From: Arthonia radiata
Taxonomy: Eukaryota; Ascomycota; Arthoniomycetes; Arthoniales; Arthoniaceae
Assembly (NCBI GenBank): GCA_002989075.1
Contig: PSQN01000017.1
Location: 930,001 to 994,000 of the forward strand
DNA length: 64,000 bases
Reading direction: 5' to 3'
Numbering within the stretch: the stretch's first letter is position 1; each line of letters opens with the position of its first letter. Positions 36,805 through 46,642 of this stretch are shown piece after piece. Under the pieces are notes generated by a model. It saw nothing but the letters and a program-made list of their open reading frames with translations, had not been told where the DNA came from and made no database searches. Made by a program: the position numbers and the translations under genes.

Positions 36805-37695
36805 ATGGCAGCCAACATAGCCGCAGGCGGCATTTGGAATCAGAACCTTCAGTTGAGTATCCTGGGCTTCCCGAATCCGGCACAGTCCACCACAGCCACA
36901 TTTTTCAACCAACTTTGCATCTTCTTTCCACATATGAGCAATGCAATTGCAGCACACATCCTCGCTCAAGCGCCAATGGGATTGACTATCGACGCCTGGG
37001 ACCCTCAAGAAGCGACAACTCAAGGCATGGTCACCAATACAGGCCAACCATTTCCCTACGACCGTGGTCCCCGAGACTGGCACTGGGTCAACTTCGGCGG
37101 CCTTGACATGGGCGTTCGGATGCTCATCAACTCGTCTGACAATGCATACGACCACTTCGTGCCGGCACTGTTGCGCACGAGGATGTTTCGCTTCCCACGC
37201 ATGCGGGACCTCCGCAACTTTCTTGGTCATCTCCGCGACTATGCCCTGAGGAGGGAATTGCCGGCCAATCACTTCCTGCTCATGTTGCAACGCGTCGCCA
37301 TCCACCGCCCACGGGGCGCTTACGCAGAGCCGGCGTTGAACTTACTCGAGAAGTGCACGAACGTGCGAAGACTCAGCCTTTTCTATTGCCTATCCTGCCT
37401 GAACAGCCGCAGCGGGCCCGGCAGAGTCAATTCGAAGCGGGTCATGAAAAAGTGGCGCAACCTCAGGTGGCCGCTTCCTCCTATTGGAACGTATCCGCGG
37501 GTGCTTGCGCCGAAGCGAGCCCGCTCCCGGCTCAAGTGCGACGCCTGTCGTGTCGTGCAAGCAAACCGTGGGGCTGATCCGACATTGCCGCAGGCGGTAA
37601 TTGCGCCACACTTTACACCTCCGACGGATACGTCATTCAGGAACTGCGTCAGCAGCGTGCCTCATCAGCAGCTCGACACGACTTTGTTCTTTTAG
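36805..37695 (+). CDS. Family A protein, copy A3
   Basis: Single exon. The ATG at 36805 gives 296 aa, in line with A1 and A2; the frame is open 114 nt further upstream, but that part holds the promoter direct repeat. Landmarks are 'HWVNFGG', 'SSDNAYDHF', 'FPRMRDLRNFLGHLRDYA', 'RGAYAEPALNLLEKC', the first Cys pair 'YCLSCLNSRSGPG', 'VMKKWRNLRW', the second Cys pair 'CDACRVVQA', and 'TSFRNCVSSVP', where the family's tail Trp is replaced. Function unknown. Confidence 0.72.
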   Translation: MAANIAAGGIWNQNLQLSILGFPNPAQSTTATFFNQLCIFFPHMSNAIAAHILAQAPMGLTIDAWDPQEATTQGMVTNTGQPFPYDRGPRDWHWVNFGGLDMGVRMLINSSDNAYDHFVPALLRTRMFRFPRMRDLRNFLGHLRDYALRRELPANHFLLMLQRVAIHRPRGAYAEPALNLLEKCTNVRRLSLFYCLSCLNSRSGPGRVNSKRVMKKWRNLRWPLPPIGTYPRVLAPKRARSRLKCDACRVVQANRGADPTLPQAVIAPHFTPPTDTSFRNCVSSVPHQQLDTTLFF

Positions 37696-38309
37696 TTGTG
37701 GGTGTCACTTCATCAGCGTTGTGCCGGAGGAATGCATTCACAAGGCTCTTATCAAGATATGTACAAATCGAAGTACTGAGGATACAAGTTTGGAGTTCTA
37801 CGGGTCGTCCATTGGCAGATTGGAGTCTTGTACAGCTTTCATTCCTGGATAGTGGCATAGTGCTTTCTCATAGCAGCTCTCTATAGGGCTTACAATGTCC
37901 ATACATCTGTCCCATCTCCTCGCTTCCCGCCGTTACCCCTGTAGTCTATCATACGTTGGGCGACCGACTGCCACACATTGGCAAACGTGTACCGACAAGA
38001 GCAATGAGGTTGGTGTAGCTCAATTCATCCCAGATAAGCATTCAGACAAGCCCTTTTTGGATAAACTTCATATCTTTCGGTTCTGCAATCATTCCTACGT
38101 CATGCAGACCATTCCATTGGTTATCTTGCGCGCCGACACCAAAATTCAGTGTATGTACTCCAATACCATTACTTGAAGAGCACATCGTCAGAGCATTGCT
38201 CTCGCCTGCGGCATTCACCCGCTTAGCGGTCTCTTTTCATTTTGACTACGAAGTTCTCGATTCCAAGTGCTCACTTGACCTTTCTGCATTCTGAAGAAGA
38301 GCGATTGGC
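37696..38309. other. Spacer between A3 and B1
   Basis: No gene recognised. Short frames at 37895-38176 (+) lack motifs. Confidence 0.4.
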
Positions 38310-39317
38310 ATGGACTCAACAGCGGTACACAGAGATCAATCTTCTCCACCCGAAGGGCAAGCACCTCCAACCTACCTGCAAGCTCTGGCCGATGCATACC
38401 AGGTCCACAGGTCCTGGCCCGGGGGCGTCCCCACATGGCCAGCGGTGCGAGAACCTCAAAGTGTCTATTGCAAATGTTGCGCATCTCATCACGAGCTGCC
38501 CCGAGGCCTGAAGTACAACCTACTGAAGCTTGTCTACGGCGACCAGGTAAGGTTCGACATCAGTGACACCTCGTGTCACTCAAACCAGGCGACACTCGAT
38601 TTCGGCTTTACGAACAAGATTTCGTGGTGGGAACTCCACCTCGCAACTCGACAAGATTATCAGCGTGTCCAATATCGCCTCACTGGTAGCAACCTCGCAG
38701 AAAGGATCATGGTAGCGCCGGATTGTGCTTGGCAGGTGCGACTGTATCCGCGCGCACTTCAAGGGCGGCTACTACTGAGGTTTTCATGTGACCTCGTGAT
38801 TTACCCCCATATGGATATATCTAAACTGTCCTGGGTACCGTGCTGTCCCCACCGGCTGGCCAACGCACAGAGACTTGTGGATATCGGACAAGGAATGCTC
38901 AAGTCCTGGAGAATGCGCCATACACAGCAAGGCCTTGCCACTGCCGCCCTGGTTGCGCCAGCCTATCGGTGTACATATTGTCCTACCGAATTTGGACTTC
39001 GGGTTGGCTTGTGGCGACTCAAGCCACTCAATATGCCTCCTTGCCATAGCGAGCTCTCGTTCTCCATGGACGTGTTCGTGCCTGTTGGCACAAGGGATGC
39101 CATTGACGATGAGGAATGGGTTCGATTGACGTCTAATCTTGATCAGGAGACACCGGAGCGTAGTGTCTACAGCACTCCCAGCCTCTGGGCCCGATGGATC
39201 GAGATGCAGCCTCCGCAATATCAACGTCATCCGCGCTCGTTGGTGGAGGGATGGGAGGATCCTGAGTCTCCGATCGCTTACAATCACAACTCTTTTACTG
39301 TTATTGATTGGCGTTGA
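38310..39317 (+). CDS. Family B protein, copy B1 (unknown, Cys-rich)
   Basis: Single exon, 335 aa. Its homologue is the interrupted copy at 40784-41776. Shared positions are 'PPTYLQALADA' near the start, a first Cys cluster 'YCKCCASHHELP' (about residue 53), 'CHSNQATLD', 'ISWWELHLATR' (about 104), 'LTGSNLAER', 'VPCCPHRLANAQ' (about 175), a third cluster 'YRCTYCPTEFGL' (about 214), and 'WVRLTSNLDQETPERSVY'. The Cys/His spacing suggests zinc coordination (inference). I do not recognise the family. No signal peptide or membrane segment is visible. It lies on the same strand as A3, 615 nt downstream. Confidence 0.65.
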   Translation: MDSTAVHRDQSSPPEGQAPPTYLQALADAYQVHRSWPGGVPTWPAVREPQSVYCKCCASHHELPRGLKYNLLKLVYGDQVRFDISDTSCHSNQATLDFGFTNKISWWELHLATRQDYQRVQYRLTGSNLAERIMVAPDCAWQVRLYPRALQGRLLLRFSCDLVIYPHMDISKLSWVPCCPHRLANAQRLVDIGQGMLKSWRMRHTQQGLATAALVAPAYRCTYCPTEFGLRVGLWRLKPLNMPPCHSELSFSMDVFVPVGTRDAIDDEEWVRLTSNLDQETPERSVYSTPSLWARWIEMQPPQYQRHPRSLVEGWEDPESPIAYNHNSFTVIDWR

Positions 39318-39352
39318 CCGGGCGGGCTCAAGTCCCCGGACAATCTGATTCC

Positions 39353-39439
39353 TTTAATTGCGAGGGAACGGAGTTGGCGGTGTAAGAGCAGGACTTCGAG
39401 GAAGGCGTCGTAGCTGGCGTTGCTTGTGCTGCGGAGGAC
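39353..39439 (-). pseudogene. Relic of a family A gene
   Basis: The minus frame here reads 'VLRSTSNASYDAFLEVLLLH' followed by 'RQLRSLAIKG'. This lines up with the middle of family A ('RSTDRAYQNFLEVLFKTKRL' in A1, 'SDDMHDAFLEAFVTTRLL' in A4). The conserved second half with the Cys pairs is absent. It lies on the opposite strand to the four complete copies, between B1 and A4. The match is short, so this is an inference. Confidence 0.45.
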
Positions 39440-39810
39440 GGGGGCGTGGGGAGACAGGTAGGGCGGACGGATCGAGGTTGCGGAGTCGATGCCACGGGCT
39501 TTGTGTTTGGGCGGATGGGAGCCGGCAGGGGCCTTGGAGAAGTTAGAGAGACCGGGCCGTTGGAGATGTGGCGGCATGGGCGTGACAAAAAAGGAGGTTT
39601 GGGGAGGCATCCATGCACGGATATAGATGAGGAGACGTTTGACGCGACTGCGTGTGAGGTCTCGATTGAAAGCGCGAGCGCCTTCCGAAGGAGCGACCAC
39701 CACAGGAAGCCGCAACTCGCCGCGACATATGTTTGTGTCCGAGTCGCTGGCGCTGCCTCGACTTCCCATTTTGACGTACTTGTAATAGCTTTTGAACCGC
39801 TGCAGTCTTC

Positions 39811-40629
39811 ATGGCGGGTAACATTAATCTTATCCTGTCCTTGTTTATGACCGCAGAGCATCGCATCAAAGTCGCATTATTTGAACAGCTCTTCGCAGTC
39901 TTATTTCACCCATCGTTATTGCGAGCAATTCGAGCATTTGGTCCACCTCAAGGGAACCCATTCCCGTCTCCGAAAGGCATACAACCTCAGAACTACGACC
40001 CCAGAGCGCGTTATCGCACCAATTGGGTGGTTTATGTCAACATGCACCCACATCTTGAGATCCTGAGTCGGCTGTCGGATGACATGCACGACGCATTCTT
40101 GGAGGCTTTCGTCACCACTCGACTACTCCAATTCGGCAAGATGAGATACATGTATCACTTTCTACACCATCTCGAGGAGCGCGGAAAGCGCACGGGCCGA
40201 CCTCAACGTTTCTTGTCCCTCGTCAGACGCATTCGTGTCGAGCGAGTCAGGGGCGAATACACTCACCAGGCGCTCGGAATGCTTGAAAGGTGTCTGTTTC
40301 TGGATGAGATTCATCTGCAGTACTGTCAATTATGCTTCGAATGTCGCACAGGGCCTGGAAGACACAACAGTGCAGCCCAATTGAGGAGATGGAGGAACCT
40401 GCACTTTCGACGACGAGGCTACAATGCGCAGCGCCCTCGAATACTGATACCCGGAAGAACGGCATATTCAGAGATTTGTGGGGCATGCCGTGCTCTTCCA
40501 AGCGGCTCGCGAACTCATCATGCACGAACGCTGCCATGGCCTTCGTTCGCACGAAACAACGACAGGTTCCTCAATTGCTGGATCAACGACATTAATGCGC
40601 AACACCTGGACGGCCACCAGATGTGGTAA
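39811..40629 (+). CDS. Family A protein, copy A4 (shortest)
   Basis: Single exon, 272 aa, shorter at the N-terminus than A1-A3. Landmarks are 'TNWVVYVNM', 'SDDMHDAFLEAF', 'FGKMRYMYHFLHHLEERG', 'VRGEYTHQALGMLERC', the first Cys pair 'YCQLCFECRTGPG', 'QLRRWRNLHF', the second Cys pair 'CGACRALPSG' and the tail 'DRFLNCWINDI'. It converges with the family B copy on the minus strand at 40784. Confidence 0.7.
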   Translation: MAGNINLILSLFMTAEHRIKVALFEQLFAVLFHPSLLRAIRAFGPPQGNPFPSPKGIQPQNYDPRARYRTNWVVYVNMHPHLEILSRLSDDMHDAFLEAFVTTRLLQFGKMRYMYHFLHHLEERGKRTGRPQRFLSLVRRIRVERVRGEYTHQALGMLERCLFLDEIHLQYCQLCFECRTGPGRHNSAAQLRRWRNLHFRRRGYNAQRPRILIPGRTAYSEICGACRALPSGSRTHHARTLPWPSFARNNDRFLNCWINDINAQHLDGHQMW

Positions 40630-40783
40630 CGGCAGGTCTGATTAATAGTGCACTATCTGTGTCTCCACCATCAGCTATTGCACACTGTGTGCGAGAAGTC
40701 TTCTCCAGTGCTGCAGGCAAGTGAAGATCTTTGGTCAAGTCCCAGGTATGGCGATATCTGCGATTCGGCTTGGGCATTCGAGA

Positions 40784-41776
40784 TCATCCGCTGGACGACG
40801 CACGGATCGTATTGATGGTGGGTGGTTGCCATCCTTCCTGGAGCGATAGTGGAGCTTTTTCGTCCTCTGTTACCTGCATCCTAGCGTAGCGAGAGGAAAT
40901 ATTTTGAACAGCGTATACATGTTCAAGAGGTGTTTCTGCCGTTAGGTTAGATGTGAGGGCAGTCCACTTGCTTTCAGCGAGCGAGTCGCACCTGCCGAAG
41001 TCCACATATAGGTCCACAAAGAAAAGAAACTCATCATTGTGCAATTGGCCAGACTTTGCGCGAGGCGCGGGGTCTACGCCCATCCGGATCTCACATGGGC
41101 AGTACGAGCAGCGATAGAAAGCCAGGCTCGCCGACACGCAGGGATTCTTTCCTTGAATTCGCTGGTAATTCCAAAAGTCGAGAATCTTTTGTCCGATCTC
41201 TTTCAGCATCTGGGCGTTGGCTCGTTTATGCGGACAGCAGGGTATTCACGGTGCTTCGAATATGTTCAAGTCCTTGCTGATGGACAGAAAACTCTGGAAG
41301 TTGAGTAGTAAATCACCTTCTACCGCTCTTGAAAATAGCGTTGCTCGCCATTCGTCGACTCTGTAGGTTTGTTTCCCCAAGCTTGACCCCGTGAGCAAAC
41401 ACTGGAGCGATGCAAGACCGGTCCGAGTGGCAAAGTGGAGATTCCACCACGATATCTGGAGACCAACCAGATTGTCAAGCACAGCTTTGTTCGCTTGGCA
41501 ATAATATCCTCCAATATCGCAATGCGTTTTGTCAAGGTTATTGTGCAGAAACTTCGTCATGAGCAGAATCGGACCATCCAGAATCTTGTAATGGAGAGCA
41601 CACGAGGGACATCGTAGTCGAGCCGGATCAAGTTGAGCTGAGGATAGAAGAGTAGTCACGTCGACGTCCACCCCTTCTTGGAAGCTTTCCCATGCGTCTG
41701 CTAGAGCCAATGCATAAATCGGAGGTGGGTTGTTTCCCGGCAAGATGGGGTCCTCAATTGTCAGCTGAGTGGTCAT
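40784..41776 (-). pseudogene. Family B copy B2 with an in-frame TGA
   Basis: The frame from ATG 41776 to 40784 would encode 330 residues and aligns with B1 along its length: 'PPPIYALALADA', 'RCPSCALHY', 'ISWWNLHFATR', 'LTGSSLGKQ', 'PCCPHKRANAQ', 'YRCSYCPCEIRM', 'WTALTSNLTAETPLEHVY'. Codon 177 (41248-41246) is TGA where B1 has Trp ('KLSWVPCCPH'), and the same frame continues homologous past it. A splice that skips the stop would also remove the conserved CCPH block. So it is most likely a recent nonsense mutation; a sequencing error is the alternative. Confidence 0.65.
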
Positions 41777-42551
41777 TGTAGATGGAGACGCTGGAGCCGT
41801 TCGAACAATGTTGCGGCTTCAAGAAGCATTGGTAGATACTTGATTGAAAGAGACATGATGGGGGAAGTACTCGTGATATACACGGAGCGGACGCTCTGAC
41901 AAGCCATGGCTGTCTCGTCATCATGATTGCTTTGGCCGAATCTGTACGTGCAACTCGGCGGACTGATTGCATGGTTTTAAAGCAGCGATCCTCAGAAAAT
42001 CCTTGGGATGATGATGTCCTGAGCGGCGGGTCGTCAAAGCGTGCCTTGTTTCTGAGGTTGGAGGAAAGCTAGCTTCGATCAGAGCGGATGTATGGCCGCC
42101 GCCCCTAATCAATATCTACTAGATCGCGCGACGACTGCAGCCTTCCCATCACGTGTCTCACTAAGACCTTGAAGTCGAGCGTCCCGTTGAAGCGAAATGC
42201 TCTGATCCCTGTTGTAAGATCGCGTCCTGTGACAGGTTGGAGAAGAGCGAGCAGGTCGGCATCGCAACTTGTGAGACGCTAGAGCGCTAGTCAGGTCCGC
42301 GGAAGGGGAGCTGTTGCGCGCTTCGGGAAGGTATTCTAATCGTCAAGTCGCACGCAGTCTCTATATCATCCTTCTTCCCAGCACCCCGCTCTCCGCATCT
42401 TCTCCAACAACCTGCGCTATCTCCAGATTCTACGGGGTGTAGAAGCGGAAGAATTATTTGCAGCAAATCGTGAAGCTGTCAGCTTCCATACCAATAACAT
42501 GAGTGCGACTGGTACGTATCTTTGATAGCGCTGCCTGAAACCCTCGTTACA
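41777..42551. other. Right border of the island; carbonic anhydrase promoter
   Basis: No separate gene recognised. An ATG at 42499 opens 'MSATG' followed by a GTACGT donor; it is discussed as a possible alternative first exon of the carbonic anhydrase. If unspliced it is an 8-codon upstream ORF. Confidence 0.45.
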
Positions 42552-43377
42552 ATGCGTTCGGCGCTCCGTCCACGTGTTTTCCAGCAAGCGCAATCAACTC
42601 GCCCTGTCGCTTTAAGCGTTCCCTCCAGCCTTACCCAGCGATTGTGCGTAAGCGCAACGCGGGTCAGGCGCTTTTACAGTACAGCGCATTCACCCCCGAG
42701 CAAAGTCCGGCGCGTGACCCAGCTAACAGGACCTAGGCCCAGATCAACCGGCAGGCATTGCGCCACTCCTCGCTTCCAATAGATCATGGGCGTCCCAGGT
42801 CACCGAGAACCACCCCGAGTATTTTGCGAATCTCTCTAAGGGTCAGGCTCCGCACATCCTCTGGATTGGCTGCTCAGACTCCCGCTGCCCAGAAACCACA
42901 ATCCTGGGATGCAAACCCGGCGATGTGTTCGTCCACAGAAACATCGCCAACATCGTTCCCGCTACCGATCTTTCCTCACTCTCGGCTATTGAGTTTGCCG
43001 TCGCTTACCTGAAGGTCCAGCATGTGGTGCTGTGCGGGCACACCGGCTGTGGCGGTGTCAAGGGTGCGCTTGAAAACAAGAAGCTAGGAAAGATTGATAC
43101 ATGGCTGCAGCCCCTACGTCAGCTGCGCATGCAGCATGCCGAGGCACTCAGCAAGCTAGATGAGACACAGAAGAACGAAATGCTTGTCGAACTCAACGTC
43201 AAGCAGGGCGTGGAGACTCTTCGACAGAATGCCGATATCATTGAGGCAGCCCAGTCGCGTGGTCTACAGGTTCACGGCGTCGTTTTTGATCTTGCTAGTG
43301 GTGAGCTCAAGAGCGTGGACTGCGACGAGCCTTCGACTACCTCCAAGAATCGGACCGCCGCGTTCGCGTTGAATTAG
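42552..43377 (+). CDS. Beta-class carbonic anhydrase, probable mitochondrial form
   Basis: Exons 42552-42647 and 42730-43377 (82-nt intron GTAAGC..CTAACAG) give 247 aa. The N-terminus 'MRSALRPRVFQQAQSTRPV' is basic and lacks acids, as in a mitochondrial presequence. The zinc site is complete: 'CSDSRCPE' (first Cys plus the Asp-Arg dyad) and 'CGHTGCGGV' (His and second Cys). 'VFVHRNIANIV' and the C-terminal 'VHGVVFDLASGELK' also fit the family. It interconverts CO2 and bicarbonate. A second reading, exon 42499-42511 joined to 42737-43377 (acceptor CCTAG), gives a 217-aa form without the presequence. Confidence 0.9.
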
Positions 43378-44270
43378 GGTCAAGTACTTAAACCAGAATG
43401 CAAGTTCAGGATGTCCCTTCTTTGAAAACTCGAGGGAAGTGCTTAGCGGTGCGGACCAGAATTTGATTGGTGCTTCGAAAGATTGCAATGACTATTGACG
43501 GACTTTGGCAGGCGAGTGTGCTATTTGGTTTGCTTGAATGATGACAATTAGAAAATATGAATGAGACCTCAGTTGAAGACAATCCCTCTTGAGGGGCGTG
43601 ACCAGATTTTTACGGAAGTGCTCCTCTGTGCGTTATTTGTTCTTCTGCAAGGGACCCAGGGTCATCGTCTTATGCCTACTGAGCAGCAAGCACATACGTT
43701 TGCTGCCAGCCTGTTAACGTGACCTTAGATGGACGCCACTATTGATATACCATTCGAGACACAAACAAACCCAGGGGTAATATATCAGCTGCTCTGTTCA
43801 CGACGATGAATATAAACCACCTCGCTTGTGAGTACCGGAACGGACACCACGTCTTGGCGGTTTGTAACAATAGCGCCCGACGTCATTTTATATACCATAT
43901 TTCCTATATAGGCAGCTGAGCTCCTTACACGCGCCTGCCCCTTCAAGGAGAAATCCAACGCGTCGGCTCGCTCCGCAAATCATTCTCCTCCACAGCAATT
44001 TTCTGTACGACACGGATTTCCCCATCAGCCTCGAGACAGACCGCATTCACGTCAATGGCACGGCTCTAACTTTCAAATTGTAAGTACGGTCCGCCAGTGA
44101 GGCAGACAACCTGTGAAGACCGCCCATCCCTGCACAACGCCCAATGCAACCTCCGTCGTGTTTCATCCTGTGAATTCGCCAACGCTCGTGACTGCCGGAC
44201 TTGTGACTGCTGGACTTCGTCGACATCTGGGAAAGTTGATGACAAGCTGATACCTCTGACACACGCAGCC
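43378..44270. other. Intergenic, 5' region of the low-complexity gene
   Basis: No gene recognised. Part may be a 5' UTR of the gene starting at 44271. Confidence 0.4.
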
Positions 44271-46642
44271 ATGTCTGGTCCAGGAAGATCATCGAGTGGA
44301 GTCCGCGATCTGCGGGCTATGTTTGAGAACAAGCAAGAGGTACGTCTCGAGCTTTTGCGTCGTACATTCAGCAATCGAGAAGGTTGCCACCGTGCTGCGT
44401 GCTCCGCTGGCATTCCAGCGACCGGACAGCAATCGCAGATAAAGCATGCTGACGTCGAATACCACAGCCAACCACAGAATCCTCATCCGACCGCGGCCGA
44501 TCACCAAGTGGAGCCAGCAGCCGGAGTCCTTCCGCACGCAAGATACGCTCCAGTTTTGTTAGTGTCGAACCGAACAACGCAATGGACGGCATCAATGAAA
44601 GGAGGGAGAGTTTCTCGGGCAGCAAGGCCCGTGATGGCAGCGACACAAAAGAGGCCAAAGCAAGCGTGATCGACGAGCTTAGGCAGCGACAGGGTCAGGG
44701 TCGAGGCAGGACAACAGAAGCTGTGCCGGAAGAAGCGGTCGAGACGCCTAGCAATGGCGGCATGCCAGTGCCCAGCGCCCCTCAGCCAATGGACAATCCT
44801 GATAAACCAGTCTCAGCAGTTCAAGATGAGGGCGCTGCCCTGACACCGGCAGATACAACGTCAAAGGCGACCATGTCGGGTGCTGCTGCTCTCAATGGAA
44901 ATCATAAAACCTCCACACACGCCAACGGCACGAATCCAAAATCAAGACCCTCAGCTATTGCGACCAATCCGCGGCCAACGGGGACCGCTGCTAAGAATGC
45001 ATCGCCCAAAAGCTCGCCGAAAACTCCAACGGCCGTTTCGAAGCCAGCAGCTTCGAGGGCTCCTCGACAAAGTACCGCCTCTAATGCGAACAAGCCCTCG
45101 AGACCCTCCGCGTCCTCGAGCGTTGGCTCACCTCCAAACAAGTCGAAGCCCCGGTCACCGACCCGACCTGTAGATTTGCCTTCTCATCTCACAAAGCCTA
45201 CTGCAGCGTCAGCAGCCAAGCACGAGCAAGAGCGGAGGGAGCAAAAACCGGCTGGAAAGGAGGGACTTAGGGGCCCGACAAAGCCTGCGAACGTTCCATC
45301 GCGCTTAATGGCTGGGACCGCATCGTCAAATGCAAAGCACGAGGAAGAGAAAGCGCCGGCCAAGCCTACATCATCTACGCGAACCAGTATGGCAGGGCCA
45401 GGATCAAAGCCGCGAGCGTCCTTAGCGGGCTCGAAACCGCCGAGAACATCCAACGTACACGCCAAAGATCCTGCGCCAGCAGATAAGAAGCCGTCAGCGG
45501 CCCCTTCAGAAGGCTTTCTTGCGCGGATGATGAAACCAACAACAGCAAGTGCTGCACACACAAAGCAAGAAGAGCAAGAGAAGCCCAAGACGAGTCACGC
45601 GCGTGATTCAAACAAAGTCTCGGCGAGACCAGCGGCCAAACCCGCAGATGCTACGAAAAAGCAGCCTCGTCCCTCGACTGGCCCAGCCAAAAAGGCGGAG
45701 CCAAGTACGGCTAAGGAGAAGATCATGGAGAAAGCGTCAGCAGCCAAAGATGCAGTACAAGACAAATTACAGCCCTCAAAATCAGCAGTGCCAGCGGAGC
45801 GAAAGTCAGAAGCGGCACCATCAAGCCCGAGCAAGGAGGAGCAGGCTGCTGCAAGTGCTGTATCTCACATGCCCCCGGACGAGCCTGCGCAATCAGCGAG
45901 GACAGAGCCTTCCCCAACGGATCGAAAGCCTCACGACACGCCTAAATCAGGCAACGCCATCCTTTCAGAAAACTCGGAAGAGCCTGCGGTACCGCCTTCA
46001 GCTGCTGCATCTACTCCGACAAAGCCACAAAAGCCAGCCAAATCTACTCCTGCCAAAACGTCACCATCTCCCAAGAAGAAGAAAGCAGGCGCAGCATCAC
46101 CCGCTAAGACTCCCAAGCCCGCGTCCCTCCCACAAACCGACGGCCCTTCCTCTCCACCCGCTCCAATGGCTCTCACAGATCCCAAGGAAGAGGCGCCAAA
46201 GGCTGACGTTCCCGCTGCCACGACATCCGACGAAGCCACCACCAAGCCCGAAATCGAACAGCAGCTCCCGCCAATGGCGTTGACGTCTCAGAAAGCCGAG
46301 GAGGACTCTCATTCCGCGGCGCCGCCCTCAAAGCCCGCAGCCGAACGTGCACACACCACCGCCGACAGCTCCACCAACCGCGCCCTGTCCGAAGACGACC
46401 GCGAAGCCCAGAAACTCCGCGAATTGATCAATTCGGCCATCTCTAAGCCCGATGCTCCTGTCTCTGCGACCGAGCAAGCGGGCAAAGAGCAGGCGATTGA
46501 GGAAAAGCGGTTCACCGAAAAAGGCAAAGAGACTACGCCGGAGCCCGGGGCCCAATATAAGGAAGGAAAGGTAGTAGGTGAGGCAGCCGAAAAGCTCGAA
46601 CAGATGCCCGCGGCGCTGGGTGGCGAGGGTGAAATCCGCTAG
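44271..46642 (+). CDS. Low-complexity Ala/Pro/Lys/Ser-rich protein with degenerate internal repeats
   Basis: Exon 44271-44339 ('MSGPGRSSSGVRDLRAMFE') joins over the 128-nt intron 44340-44467 to exon 44468-46642, giving 747 aa. The first 90 residues contain a conserved-looking Ser-rich and basic segment ('SPSARKIRSSFVSVEPNNA'). The bulk is disordered with Ala, Pro, Lys, Ser and Thr. Three degenerate repeats recur: 'LPSHLTKPTAASAAKHEQE', 'VPSRLMAGTASSNAKHEEE' and 'FLARMMKPTTASAAHTKQE'. The C-terminal 90 residues are acidic and helical ('DREAQKLRELINSAISK'). Unknown function; composition and short basic motifs would fit a cytoskeletal or nucleic-acid scaffold, but that is inference. Confidence 0.75.

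Noticed and set aside
41246-41248. TGA in family B read as RIP damage or as a selenocysteine codon
   Set aside because: The change TGG to TGA is a C-to-T in CpC, not CpA, on the other strand; fungi of this group lack the selenocysteine system, and the site is not Cys in the homologue.
33091-41776. Island interpreted as a secondary-metabolite or secreted-effector cluster
   Set aside because: No biosynthetic enzymes, transporters or signal peptides among the A and B genes.
45549-46283. 244-codon plus frame rich in Arg/Gln/Pro
   Set aside because: Frame shadow of the low-complexity 747-aa protein.
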